DNA of 54,238 nt from Bacteriovoracaceae bacterium UBA4097. GTDB lineage: Bacteria; Bdellovibrionota; Bacteriovoracia; Bacteriovoracales; Bacteriovoracaceae. The notes below the pieces were generated by a model. The model worked only from the letters and a program-made list of their open reading frames with translations, was not told the DNA's origin and did no database searches. Numbering within the stretch: the stretch's first letter is position 1; the number at the start of each line of letters is the position of its first letter. The translations under genes and the position numbers were made by a program. The stretch is from contig DFXX01000103.1 of the NCBI GenBank assembly GCA_002381765.1, positions 1 to 54,238 of the forward strand, given 5' to 3'. This document shows positions 26,574-34,956 of the stretch, piece by piece.

Positions 26574-27623
26574 TTACCGTCCCAAGAGCGTTATTCCCTG
26601 CTGATTTCCCAGAGACCCATTTCCATGAACCAGTCCATATTTCGAATTTTGAGAGTTCAAAAGCTTCTCACGCATAGCAATTAAATAATTTAGCGAGGTT
26701 AGGTTCCAAGGGGCCTTGGCTAAATTTAGCCCTCCGGTGAGTGTGACCTCAAATTCTTGCAGAAACGCAGGAATCTCCCTCAGCTCTGTTACTAGCCCCA
26801 ACTTCAACAGCAGCGCCATGGGAACCACTGGATAGCAAGTATAGGCTTCCAGGAAGGCATTTCCCTGCATAAACTCTGATTTAAAGTCAATCTTCGCTTC
26901 CCTTATGACTTCTTCTATCACATCCTTTAAATGATTGTAGGGAGCGATATGGGGAATAGATTCATACCCATCCACCGTGAGCTTTTTGAAAGCATTTCCT
27001 AGGATGGAAATTCTCTCACTCTTAGGAACCTCAAGCAGATCAGCCTGCTTCTCATCAGTGATGATTAACTGCCCGGAGTAATCGATATTAGGGTTAGCGC
27101 AATCCACTCCCCGAAAGTATTGGGTGATGGGTTGAAACCAGCGCTCATTTGGTAGGGACTTCTCAGGATTTACTCTCTTCCAGGTCAGGGCGTAATTCAG
27201 GAAGAGAGCATCTCTGATCTCAAAAAACTCGTTATCCGAAATTCCATTCTGTTTGAGGAAATGGGGAACCAGTTTATCATAGCCATCAAGCGGGGTATAT
27301 CTCCCCTCGTATAGCTTCATGTAGTTTTCGCGATCGCTCTTGGTATAACCTGATCGCAAAAAATCTTCGCCCTTAATGACTACTAGATCTGCTTTTTTTG
27401 AAGCTAGGAGTTCTTGGGCCTTATTGATGGCATCCATTGCGGACGCACCACTTTTGAACTCATGAGGCCCGAGATTGTCTTCCCAACGTTTAGCAAGAGA
27501 GACGATCTCCAGGACTGAGGTATTAAGACCAAACTTCTGGGATTTAAAAAGAAGCTCTTGGGTTCGAGAGTGATCCCCTACACCATCCATCACCCTATCA
27601 GCAGCAATTATAAGATATTTCAT
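26574..27623 (-). CDS. Thiolase-fold acetyl-CoA acetyltransferase-like protein
   Basis: A 349-residue protein resembling the SCP-2-type thiolase/acetyl-CoA acetyltransferase group. AYTCYPVVPMALL corresponds to that group's SCFP block, EVTLTGGLNLAKAPWN to its TGG...PWN block, and YGLVHGNGSLGNQQG to the terminal glycine-rich turn. The N-terminus is divergent and shorter than usual (about 390 residues), and I cannot find the normal active-site cysteine, so catalysis is uncertain. It follows the triple-CheW gene by 7 bp on the same strand, so it is co-transcribed with chemotaxis genes. It could have become a sensor or a regulatory protein. Confidence 0.5.
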   Translation of the reverse strand: MKYLIIAADRVMDGVGDHSRTQELLFKSQKFGLNTSVLEIVSLAKRWEDNLGPHEFKSGASAMDAINKAQELLASKKADLVVIKGEDFLRSGYTKSDRENYMKLYEGRYTPLDGYDKLVPHFLKQNGISDNEFFEIRDALFLNYALTWKRVNPEKSLPNERWFQPITQYFRGVDCANPNIDYSGQLIITDEKQADLLEVPKSERISILGNAFKKLTVDGYESIPHIAPYNHLKDVIEEVIREAKIDFKSEFMQGNAFLEAYTCYPVVPMALLLKLGLVTELREIPAFLQEFEVTLTGGLNLAKAPWNLTSLNYLIAMREKLLNSQNSKYGLVHGNGSLGNQQGITLLGR

Positions 27624-27630
27624 GCCACTA

Positions 27631-29106
27631 TTATGCTGCCAATGCTTGTATTTTGTCAGCTATTCCTTTGGATTCAAGAATCAGAACGATCTTGGTTTTA
27701 TCGTCTGCTGATTTGACGTGGACTGCTTCCACGAGTTCAGTGCTATTACTAAATTTATTCTTACAAACAGCATTAGGAAGTTTCATTTTATCGCTATCAG
27801 TAAAGGTGACAATGGCATGCACGGCATCGACGATGAGACCAAAATGAAAGCCCTCTCTTTCAAAGATGAGTATTTTGTTTTCGGCTCCCTCTTCTGTTTT
27901 CTTATTCATATACATCTGACGGGCATCGACGATCATAATCATCGTACCTCTGAGATTTAATAATCCTGAACAATGTTTGGGAAGATTAGGAGCTTGAACC
28001 AGATCAGAGCTTCGTTCAATGATCTCTTTAACCTCTCCAATATTAATGGCATAGTCCTGATCAATAGAAAAAGTAATAAACTTCTGCCTAATTAAATTTT
28101 TCTTCTTGTTGAATTCTTCCCCTGTATCTGCTGTATTATAAAGCTTGGCATGACCATGGGTTATTTGAAGAATTTCTTCATTGGATAAAATCTTCTGACA
28201 GTTCAGAAGAAGGATATGAGTTTCTTCATTCTGGGAAATGCATCCGATAAACATTTCTCTTCTGGCAGTAGTCAACAACGGGAAGGATATAAGCTCATCA
28301 CTGTAAAAGGAGATAATGCTTTCGATACTATCTACCATAAGACCAATAAATTCATTACCAACTTTCATCACGATGATTCGTCTGCTTCCAGACGTCGCCC
28401 TCAATTCTCGATCAGGTTTTCTATATCCAAGAAGTGACCCAAAGTCGATGATGGGAACAGTCAATCCACGCAGATCAATCGCTCCTATGCAATCATCGAT
28501 CGAGAGAGCGGTATTGTGAACTTCATGGAGCTTAAGAATTTCACGAATTTCATTGATTTCGAAAGCAAAATGAGCATCTCCCACATTAAAGGATATTCCC
28601 TGCCTTTTTTTGCCTCGACTATTCTTTAATCTTTCCCTAAGGGCATTGGCGGAAGTATCTTCCTTGGGAATACCCTGGAGACTAAAGAGTTCTGAGATAT
28701 TTAGAATTTGAATAAGTCTTCTGCCTAGATCTTTCTTAAAGACTCCTTTAACAACGGAGCCCGCTTTTTGATCTTGAAAATCACTTCTCTCTTCAACCAG
28801 ACTTTTAAAAACTTCACAGGTGGAATCAAATAACAGTCCCACATAGTTTCCGTGATACTCTACAATCGCGACCTTCGGTTCAGGTGACTTTTCCCCTCCT
28901 TCGAGCTTTAGAATGACCTTAAGATCCACCACCGGAATAATCAGACCACGTAGGTTAAATAACCCTAGAAAGTACTTAGGTGCTAGCGGCATAGGAGTAA
29001 ACGAGGACGGAGAATGGATTACTTCATGAACAAAGCTTACAGATAAAGCAAATTCACTTCCACTCAGAAGAAATGATGCAAAGATTTCTTTTTCTTCTTC
29101 ATTCAT
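27631..29106 (-). CDS. cheW: Triple-domain CheW coupling protein
   Basis: A 491-residue cytosolic protein made of three consecutive CheW domains (about 5-145, 165-310, 335-485). Each retains the conserved Arg-Gly turn that contacts receptor and kinase: FNLRGLIIPVVDL, IDLRGLTVPIIDF and LNLRGTMIMIVDA. CheW normally has one domain and couples receptors to CheA; a triple form could build arrays or rings without extra subunits. The ATG at 29106 has AGAGGA upstream; the longer TTG 29127 form would overlap CheD. It follows CheD in the MCP/CheR/CheD/CheW operon. Confidence 0.88.
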   Translation of the reverse strand: MNEEEKEIFASFLLSGSEFALSVSFVHEVIHSPSSFTPMPLAPKYFLGLFNLRGLIIPVVDLKVILKLEGGEKSPEPKVAIVEYHGNYVGLLFDSTCEVFKSLVEERSDFQDQKAGSVVKGVFKKDLGRRLIQILNISELFSLQGIPKEDTSANALRERLKNSRGKKRQGISFNVGDAHFAFEINEIREILKLHEVHNTALSIDDCIGAIDLRGLTVPIIDFGSLLGYRKPDRELRATSGSRRIIVMKVGNEFIGLMVDSIESIISFYSDELISFPLLTTARREMFIGCISQNEETHILLLNCQKILSNEEILQITHGHAKLYNTADTGEEFNKKKNLIRQKFITFSIDQDYAINIGEVKEIIERSSDLVQAPNLPKHCSGLLNLRGTMIMIVDARQMYMNKKTEEGAENKILIFEREGFHFGLIVDAVHAIVTFTDSDKMKLPNAVCKNKFSNSTELVEAVHVKSADDKTKIVLILESKGIADKIQALAA

Positions 29107-29119
29107 AAGGGTTCCTCTA

Positions 29120-29590
29120 TTAGTCAATCATTCTAGGAATCTTTTCAATTTCGTAAGTGCAGCTGGAAGAATTGATTACGATCTTTCTTCCTTCACTCCC
29201 ACCATAGTCGGAAAAGACCACCCTCAGATCATGTTTTTTTAATTCCCGCTCAGTCGCTTTAAGATTAAGTCCACCTACTAAAGCTGAATTATCTTCGGCA
29301 TGAGGTTGAGTCATATTACCACCTCCCGCAAAAATGACTTCAATATGGGCCTTATCTATCTCTTTGATTTTCATCATGGCAATGAGAGAGGCAACTGCCT
29401 GATCCACATATCTTCCACTAATACTGAAAGACTTCTCGGGATTTTCCGGCAATAAGCAGTGGGCCAAGCCACACACATTCTGACTTCTCCAGATAAAGCC
29501 AATGCCTACACAAGAGCCAAGGATTGCTTTCAAGACTTCGCCTTTACGAGCAATTTTGATTTCACCGATATGAACGTTTAATATAGTCAA
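29120..29590 (-). CDS. cheD: Chemoreceptor glutamine deamidase CheD
   Basis: A 156-residue CheD, which deamidates receptor glutamines to glutamate and often binds CheC. The catalytic Cys27 (LGSCVGI) and His44 (LAHCLLP) are present at the same numbers as in the Thermotoga enzyme; the Thr21 that completes that triad is Lys here. FAGGGNM is a further conserved block. The ATG overlaps the CheR stop (ATGA), implying coupling. Its probable substrate is the receptor encoded at 30436, which has a glutamine-rich ASQEQQTAS site. Confidence 0.9.
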   Translation of the reverse strand: MTILNVHIGEIKIARKGEVLKAILGSCVGIGFIWRSQNVCGLAHCLLPENPEKSFSISGRYVDQAVASLIAMMKIKEIDKAHIEVIFAGGGNMTQPHAEDNSALVGGLNLKATERELKKHDLRVVFSDYGGSEGRKIVINSSSCTYEIEKIPRMID

Positions 29591-30429
29591 GGGAGTACCC
29601 CTTCAGTCTTGCCATAAATTAAATTATCAATTTTTTTAAAATTACAATTTAGATTGGCTAAACTCTCTGATTCCCCAATGATGAGAATTCCTTCGGGATC
29701 AAGTTTATCCCACAACTTACTTAGAACTACTTCCTGATCGACCGCCGTAAAGTAGATAAAGACATTTCTAACCAAGATGAGATCAAAGTTAATTGAATTT
29801 CTAAGAGGACTAAAAAGATTATGTTCAAAGAAGCTCAACCTCTTTTTAATCTCTGGAAGTACTTCGTACTTCGTCTCAAGGTTTAGTTTCATAAATCTTT
29901 GAAAGACATCAGGCATGGAAGTCTTAAAGGCTTCGATCGACTTTCCCTGATATTCGCCCTTCATGCAGTAAGATACCATTTCCCGGGAAATATCACTTCC
30001 CCAAATTTGATAATTAAATAACGGATTCTTCTCTTTAAATTTCTGGCAGATTATCCCTAAGGAGTGGGCCTCTTCCCCAGAAGAGGCTGCGGCGGACCAG
30101 GCCTGAAAAGTCTTGCCCGCATTATTCTGTGCCCACTGTGGTAAATAGACCTCTTCAATGTACTTCCAAATCCTGGGTGTCCTAAAGAAATAGGTTTCAT
30201 TCGTTGTCAGCAGATCAATAAAGATGCTCTTCTCATCTTTACTCTCAACCACCAAATGATAGTAATCTTCATAGGTCGCAAGTCCTAAGGAAACAATGCG
30301 TTTCCTGAGCCTTCCCTGAACCATACTTTTTTTATTCTTAGCAATGGTTATGCCTATAAGCTTATGGACAAGTACCAAAATGTTCTCAAAGCAAGATTCA
30401 TCAATATGTTCTAAATTTGTGGTTTTCAT
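29587..30429 (-). CDS. cheR: Chemoreceptor methyltransferase CheR
   Basis: A 280-residue SAM-dependent glutamate O-methyltransferase. The N-terminal helical domain (about 1-85) precedes the Rossmann domain, with the SAM-binding WSAAASSGEEAHSLG near 118, LTTNETYFFR before it and ILVRNVFIYF downstream, all CheR signatures. It methylates chemoreceptors for adaptation. It lies 6 bp after the receptor gene and overlaps CheD. No CheB methylesterase is present in the window, so demethylation must be provided elsewhere. Confidence 0.93.
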   Translation of the reverse strand: MKTTNLEHIDESCFENILVLVHKLIGITIAKNKKSMVQGRLRKRIVSLGLATYEDYYHLVVESKDEKSIFIDLLTTNETYFFRTPRIWKYIEEVYLPQWAQNNAGKTFQAWSAAASSGEEAHSLGIICQKFKEKNPLFNYQIWGSDISREMVSYCMKGEYQGKSIEAFKTSMPDVFQRFMKLNLETKYEVLPEIKKRLSFFEHNLFSPLRNSINFDLILVRNVFIYFTAVDQEVVLSKLWDKLDPEGILIIGESESLANLNCNFKKIDNLIYGKTEGVLP

Positions 30430-30435
30430 ATTTTA

Positions 30436-32343
30436 TTATTTAGCAAACTTTTTAACGGCCTCTCTCAATTGTTCAGATCCTATGGACAGCTCACGAGTTG
30501 CTTCTGCAATTGACTCAGAGGCTGCCGCTGACTTTTCTGTAGCGTTGGCAACTTCTTGGATCGCCGCTGCGACATCACGAGAAGCCGTTTGCTGTTCTTG
30601 AGAAGCCGTAAAAATCTCAGAAATTGCCTCAGTCGTTTTGGCCACGCCTTCAACAATCTTTTTGAAGGCCCCAGCTGCTTCTTTGGAAATTTCTCCACCT
30701 TGATTTACTCTTTTTACAGACTCATTGATGAGCTTACTGATATCTTTTGTGGCGCGAGAACTCCTTTCAGCGAGCTTTCTCACTTCATCGGCAACAACTG
30801 AGAAGCCTAGACCGTGCTCACCTGCTCTAGCCGCTTCAATAGCAGCATTGAAGGCCAGGAGATTCGTCTGGCTCGCTATTTCGCTGATGACTTCTACAAT
30901 CTCGGCGATCTCTTCTGACGATTTATTGATGAGCTCCATAGCTTCGATGGATTTAGCTATTGCTTGCGATCCCAAGTCGGCCTCATGCTGGGTAGCCTTG
31001 GCGATTTGATCGGCTGATCTACCATTCTGAGCGATGGAATCAATCGAGGCACTTAGCTCTTCAACGGAAGCATTCATTTCTTCAGTTGTGGCACCCAGAG
31101 ACTGTGCTCCTTTTGCCACGGTCATGGATTGAGTAGATATCTCCTTAGACTTAGCAGAGAAATTCTCAACAACCTTCACCACTTCTTCCTCAAATGACTT
31201 TTTGAAGTTGATTTGCTCAGTTACATCGGTGGCAATTTTCACAACCTTAGTGACCCTTCCCACTTCATCAAAAACCGGAGAATATACGGCTTGAAGATAG
31301 ACTTCCTTGCCTTCTTTATTAAACCTTTTGAAAATGCCAGATTTACTTTTTCCTGATTTTAAATCCGGCCAAAAGCTCGCATACTCTGGGCCGGCTACAA
31401 AGACCGAATCACAAAATGATTTATGATGCTTCCCCTTGGCTTCAGCAATAGTCCATCCCATTGTCGCGGTGAAGTTTTTATTGAAATCTAAGACATTTCC
31501 ATCAGGATCGAATTCAATATAAGCAAAAGAGGAATCGATGGCATTGATGATTCCTTTCATCTTTTGTCGCTCTATTTCAGTTTCTGTGATGTCATATCTT
31601 ACCCCAATATATTTTTTGGGTTTTCCATTTTCTCCCATAACGGGAGCAATGACCGCATCCACGTAGTAAGGATGACCATCTTTGGCCCTATTCTTGACGA
31701 CACCTCTAAAGATCTTCCCTTTGCCAATAGTCGCCCACATTTCCTTAAACACTTCTTTGGGCATATCAGGATGGCGAGTCATATTATGCGGCTGACCTAT
31801 CAGCTCATCACGGTCATACTTTGAGACCTCAACAAACTTGTCATTTACACAAAGAATATCACCTTTAAGATTGGCCTCTGATACAATGCTTGTGAGATTA
31901 ATAATGTCATGAAGAACTTTTAGTTCGACCTTGGAAGCTGTGATATCGGTAGCAAACTTTACAATCTTTTCGACAGTACCATCATCTTTTAGAATAGGAT
32001 TATAAGAAGCAATGATCCAGACTTCCTTTCCATCCTTGCCGATGCGTTTAAACTCTCCAGATTCAAATTCACCTCGTGCCATTTTTTTCCAAAACTCTTT
32101 ATATTCTTCCGATTTAACGAAAGCAGCTTCACAGAAAAAGCTATGGTGCTTGCCCTTTATTTCCTCTAATGAATAGCCCATAACCTTAAGAAAATTCTCA
32201 TTGGCCATATTGACTATGCCCTCGACGGAAAATTCGATGACTGCTTGGGAGCGGTGGAGGGCATTTACAATCGACGATGCGTGATCTTTAGTTTCCGACT
32301 TTTCAATAAAAGCTAAGTTATCCAACTTCAGTGCCTCAGACAT
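30436..32343 (-). CDS. Cytosolic chemoreceptor with three PAS domains
   Basis: A 635-residue methyl-accepting chemotaxis protein with no membrane segment. Three PAS/PAC units (about 30-138, 145-262, 268-388) precede the signalling coiled coil (about 400-635). The second PAS is Aer-like (QPHNMTRHPDMPKEVF), suggesting FAD and redox or oxygen sensing. The hairpin tip EIASQTNLLAFNAAIEAARA is intact; TASQEQQTAS (about 579-588) is a likely CheD/CheR adaptation site. It heads the CheR/CheD/CheW3 operon. ATG at 32343 with AGGAG; a sigma28-like -10 lies upstream. Confidence 0.93.
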   Translation of the reverse strand: MSEALKLDNLAFIEKSETKDHASSIVNALHRSQAVIEFSVEGIVNMANENFLKVMGYSLEEIKGKHHSFFCEAAFVKSEEYKEFWKKMARGEFESGEFKRIGKDGKEVWIIASYNPILKDDGTVEKIVKFATDITASKVELKVLHDIINLTSIVSEANLKGDILCVNDKFVEVSKYDRDELIGQPHNMTRHPDMPKEVFKEMWATIGKGKIFRGVVKNRAKDGHPYYVDAVIAPVMGENGKPKKYIGVRYDITETEIERQKMKGIINAIDSSFAYIEFDPDGNVLDFNKNFTATMGWTIAEAKGKHHKSFCDSVFVAGPEYASFWPDLKSGKSKSGIFKRFNKEGKEVYLQAVYSPVFDEVGRVTKVVKIATDVTEQINFKKSFEEEVVKVVENFSAKSKEISTQSMTVAKGAQSLGATTEEMNASVEELSASIDSIAQNGRSADQIAKATQHEADLGSQAIAKSIEAMELINKSSEEIAEIVEVISEIASQTNLLAFNAAIEAARAGEHGLGFSVVADEVRKLAERSSRATKDISKLINESVKRVNQGGEISKEAAGAFKKIVEGVAKTTEAISEIFTASQEQQTASRDVAAAIQEVANATEKSAAASESIAEATRELSIGSEQLREAVKKFAK

Positions 32344-32375
32344 AAATTCTCCTAAATCCCGTGGTAGTTGAATTA

Positions 32376-32383
32376 TTATCGGT
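32376..32383 (-). promoter_or_regulatory. Candidate sigma28 (FliA)-type -10 upstream of the chemoreceptor operon
   Basis: Minus strand ACCGATAA matches the flagellar sigma -10 GCCGATAA at seven of eight bases, 32 bp upstream of the receptor ATG. A TTTA about 16 bp further upstream is only a poor -35 (TAAA expected), so the call is tentative. Confidence 0.35.
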
Positions 32384-32476
32384 TTATACTTAATGGCCCT
32401 AAACGCTAGCTCACCTTAAGATTTCGCAATAAAACTATCGACACTTATTCCGGAAAATATAAAAAGGAGTTATAAA

Positions 32477-32600
32477 ATGCGACGAGATAATGAATTACAA
32501 TAACTTCATTGTATTAGAATTTTTAACTCAAGAGAGAGGGACCTTAGCCTTATTCCTAGAGAAATATTTTAAAAAGAAAAAGAAAAAGAAAAAGAAAGCT
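32477..32600 (+). other. Possible small transcription unit: mini-ORF plus Lys-tract ORF and AAAAAG repeat
   Basis: A strong AAAAAGGAG at 32461-32469 precedes ATG 32477, which encodes only MRRDNELQ before a stop at 32503. A second frame opens inside it (ATG 32490) and runs through a lysine tract encoded by an AAAAAG repeat before entering the antisense of the DUF4105 gene. The good ribosome-binding site and overlapping frames suggest either a frameshifted relic of a small gene, a leader peptide, or chance. No family is recognisable. Confidence 0.3.
32571..32598. repeat. Hexanucleotide tandem repeat (AAAAAG)4
   Basis: Four uninterrupted copies of AAAAAG followed by AAAG. Such purine tracts slip during replication, so the length may vary between strains. 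It lies 3 bp upstream of the DUF4105 stop codon on the other strand. Confidence 0.85.
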
Positions 32601-34415
32601 TTACCAATAAAGACCAACACCCACCGCATATCTTGTATCAATATGCTCCTGAAAACTCAGGCGCATATCCCAAGTTCGACTAGACCCAATTCTTCCCTCT
32701 ACAAGAAATATTTCTTCCGAATCATTTCCGCTCTTGAGGTAGTATCTGCGAGCGGCCATGGCATTAACTCTAAAATCGTCTGAGAACGTTATCAGCGCGG
32801 CTACACTTGGGCTGAGACTCGCGAGACCAGAACCCTGGTAGCTTGACTGTATTCTCGGATCGATCATGGCATAAAGGATTAAAGATTTTGTCATCTCCCA
32901 GGCCTTACCACCCCCAAATTCAAGACGGGGAACAGTGCAAGTACGACAAGCAAGATTCTGCTGGTCGGCACCAATCTTAAAGCGCCAGGCAAAGCCCCCG
33001 TCTCCCGGAAGACCAGTATGAGAAATATTTAATGACTCCACTGAAATGAGATTAAAAGTCTTGAGCCAGAGTCTCTCTTCGGTCACATTGAGCTCAGTAT
33101 CTAGCAAGGTGAGACTTGAATATGGAGGTCTTGCTGCATCAGGAGAGATGAGATCATAAAAAACTGGCCTTAAACGAAAGCTGCCTCCATTCCCAAATCT
33201 ATCGCTATGGAAAAAGCTAAACTGAGTCAAGATTGGACGCTGGGCCTGATGAGGAGGTTCCTGAGACAATGGCTTCCAATCAGTTTTCTGAGGAGGAAGC
33301 TTTACTCTTTCAAGTAATAGCTTTCTTCTAGCTGCTTTCAAATCAACAAGCTCATCACTTCCGATTTGCCTGTAAGAAAAATAATCAAGAGAGGTTTCTA
33401 AAATTCTCGACTTTGCACTTGCATCTAATGAGCTAAAGTCACTCGTTTGAACGTGATCCACATTCATACTTATTTTTTTCAGATGAGTACGCTCTACTGG
33501 ATTAAGCGTCGCAACTTTTTCCTTAAGACGCGTCTGTCTGGACTTAAGAAGTTTTATCTCTTTAACTAAAGAATATTCATGAATTTGATGAAAAAGGGTT
33601 GCAGGAATGGCGAAGGGAGCATTGGGGGATACGAGCTTCTTATCTATAACCAGCTCCAATAACTCTGACATTCTGTAAGCGCAGTTATCATCAAAGAAAT
33701 AGTAAGTGATCTTGGCCTCTTTTAGATCCCACAGATGGGCGACCAATTCTTCGACTTGCTCACTTGATAGATCGAGCTCATATTCCCAGAGATCTCGTAG
33801 CTCTAGTTCTGAATAGTTATTCCGATGAAAGAAAAAGTCCGCTGAGGTAAATCCAGCAGTATATCCTCCAAAGATTCCAAAGATCGCATAAGGAAGGGCC
33901 CCTACATCTGGCGGAGTAAAGGCGCCATAATTGATTGCCGTATCCATGAGATCCAGGGGACTCTTGTCATCTTTAAAGTTAAACTTCAAAAGAGGATGAC
34001 CAAAATAGGAGGCCGGATTACCTAGAAACCCTGAAGCAAAGATTAGACTAACAGACTTTACAGAATTTCCTCTCGTCCATTCCAGGTAAGCTTCACAAGT
34101 CTGACCTGGGAATGTAAATCCTTTCTTTTCAAGCCACCGTCTTCTTGAAGGAAATCGGCAATAAACTTCCTTTGACCTCTCTAATTGCTTAATGGTTTCT
34201 AGAAGCTCTGCTTCGGGATTAGACCTTCCCATGGGAGAAAGAAAAAAATCAGGTGAGATAATATCAGACTTTGGAGATCTAAAAACAGGACGTGTATAGT
34301 GAAGAAGTTTAAGCCAATGGGGATCGCGGGCCAAGGCAGCTATATTTCCCTGTTCATGGGACATGGCCCATGAACAGAGAAAGCTAGAAAATAAAAGGAT
34401 TAGGTAGTTGTACAC
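32601..34415 (-). CDS. DUF4105 (Lnb N-terminal-like) exported protein
   Basis: A 604-residue exported protein with a short signal (YLILLFSSFLCSWA). Residues about 150-310 contain the DUF4105/Lnb-like region, with PASYFGHPLLKF and YYFFDDNCAYRMSELLE, the latter carrying the conserved Asn-Cys of this predicted cysteine-peptidase-like or acyl-transferase-like fold. The C-terminal half (about 385-604) looks like a beta-barrel with alternating strands, so the protein may sit in the outer membrane. GTG start overlaps the DUF3015 gene by 16 bp, suggesting a functional pair. Activity is not established for the family. Confidence 0.75.
   Translation of the reverse strand: MYNYLILLFSSFLCSWAMSHEQGNIAALARDPHWLKLLHYTRPVFRSPKSDIISPDFFLSPMGRSNPEAELLETIKQLERSKEVYCRFPSRRRWLEKKGFTFPGQTCEAYLEWTRGNSVKSVSLIFASGFLGNPASYFGHPLLKFNFKDDKSPLDLMDTAINYGAFTPPDVGALPYAIFGIFGGYTAGFTSADFFFHRNNYSELELRDLWEYELDLSSEQVEELVAHLWDLKEAKITYYFFDDNCAYRMSELLELVIDKKLVSPNAPFAIPATLFHQIHEYSLVKEIKLLKSRQTRLKEKVATLNPVERTHLKKISMNVDHVQTSDFSSLDASAKSRILETSLDYFSYRQIGSDELVDLKAARRKLLLERVKLPPQKTDWKPLSQEPPHQAQRPILTQFSFFHSDRFGNGGSFRLRPVFYDLISPDAARPPYSSLTLLDTELNVTEERLWLKTFNLISVESLNISHTGLPGDGGFAWRFKIGADQQNLACRTCTVPRLEFGGGKAWEMTKSLILYAMIDPRIQSSYQGSGLASLSPSVAALITFSDDFRVNAMAARRYYLKSGNDSEEIFLVEGRIGSSRTWDMRLSFQEHIDTRYAVGVGLYW
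34350..34377. repeat. Perfect 11-bp inverted repeat in the DUF4105 signal-peptide region
   Basis: CTGTTCATGGG (34350-34360) and CCCATGAACAG (34367-34377) pair perfectly around a 6-nt loop, within codons about 13-22 of the DUF4105 gene. In the mRNA this hairpin would hold an in-frame internal AUG in its loop. Confidence 0.8.
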
Positions 34416-34870
34416 TGAGTTGGATAACCGCTTTCAATCACATTCATTAAATTATTAAAATAGGCTTCATCTGTTGCCGCTCCAACACTCATTTCTTGAG
34501 CGAATTTACTGCGAACAGATTCAATGATTCTACCATGAGAAGCTTTTTTGCAGTCAAGAATATTTAAGACAGTTACGAGATGAGCACCTTCTCCCGTTGC
34601 TGTTTCTTCTTCAAGCACAGCATAGTTCTGATGAATGAACTTCGCAGCAGTTGAAGCACGGCCTGCACATTGAGATTCAGAAGAACTGGAAGAAGTCATT
34701 CCGGTAATACCAAAATCCCATATGATATTTGAAGTGACGGCGGCCCATCCAGTTCTAGGGAAAATCATGGCCCCTATCCCACATTGAATCCAAGCATTTT
34801 TGGCGGCGAAAACTGGTGTAGTTATGAAGGCCAGCAATGCAATCAGAAGAAAACGACGAGAAAAATTCAT
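34400..34870 (-). CDS. DUF3015 family periplasmic protein
   Basis: A 156-residue exported protein (signal MNFSRRFLLIALLAFITTPVFA). The mature part begins with QCGIGAMIFPRTGWAA and then SNIIWDFGITGMTSSSSSES, the diagnostic DUF3015 block, with cysteines likely disulphide-bonded. The family is widespread in Proteobacteria and of unknown function. The ATG has GGAG at good spacing. The gene overlaps the start of the DUF4105 gene, so the two are co-translated. Confidence 0.87.
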   Translation of the reverse strand: MNFSRRFLLIALLAFITTPVFAAKNAWIQCGIGAMIFPRTGWAAVTSNIIWDFGITGMTSSSSSESQCAGRASTAAKFIHQNYAVLEEETATGEGAHLVTVLNILDCKKASHGRIIESVRSKFAQEMSVGAATDEAYFNNLMNVIESGYPTQCTTT

Positions 34871-34956
34871 ACCTGCTCCATGGTAAATGAGTTGTTTTCA
34901 GTCTTCTCGGCTTGATTTAGGGGAAGTGAACTTAAGAAAATGTAATTAAAACCGAG

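Noticed and set aside
29107..29127. TTG start for the triple CheW protein
   Set aside because: It would overlap CheD by eight bases and has no ribosome-binding site, unlike ATG 29106.
30556..31009. Plus-strand frames across the chemoreceptor signalling region
   Set aside because: The opposite strand encodes an unmistakable MCP coiled coil; these are complementary artefacts of its repetitive codons.
32571..32598. Possible CRISPR or other array
   Set aside because: It is a simple hexamer tract without spacers; no direct-repeat array with unique spacers was found anywhere in the window.
32601..32783. Plus-strand continuation of the Lys-tract frame
   Set aside because: It lies antisense to the C-terminal barrel of the DUF4105 protein, whose reading frame is clear; the composition looks like a shadow.
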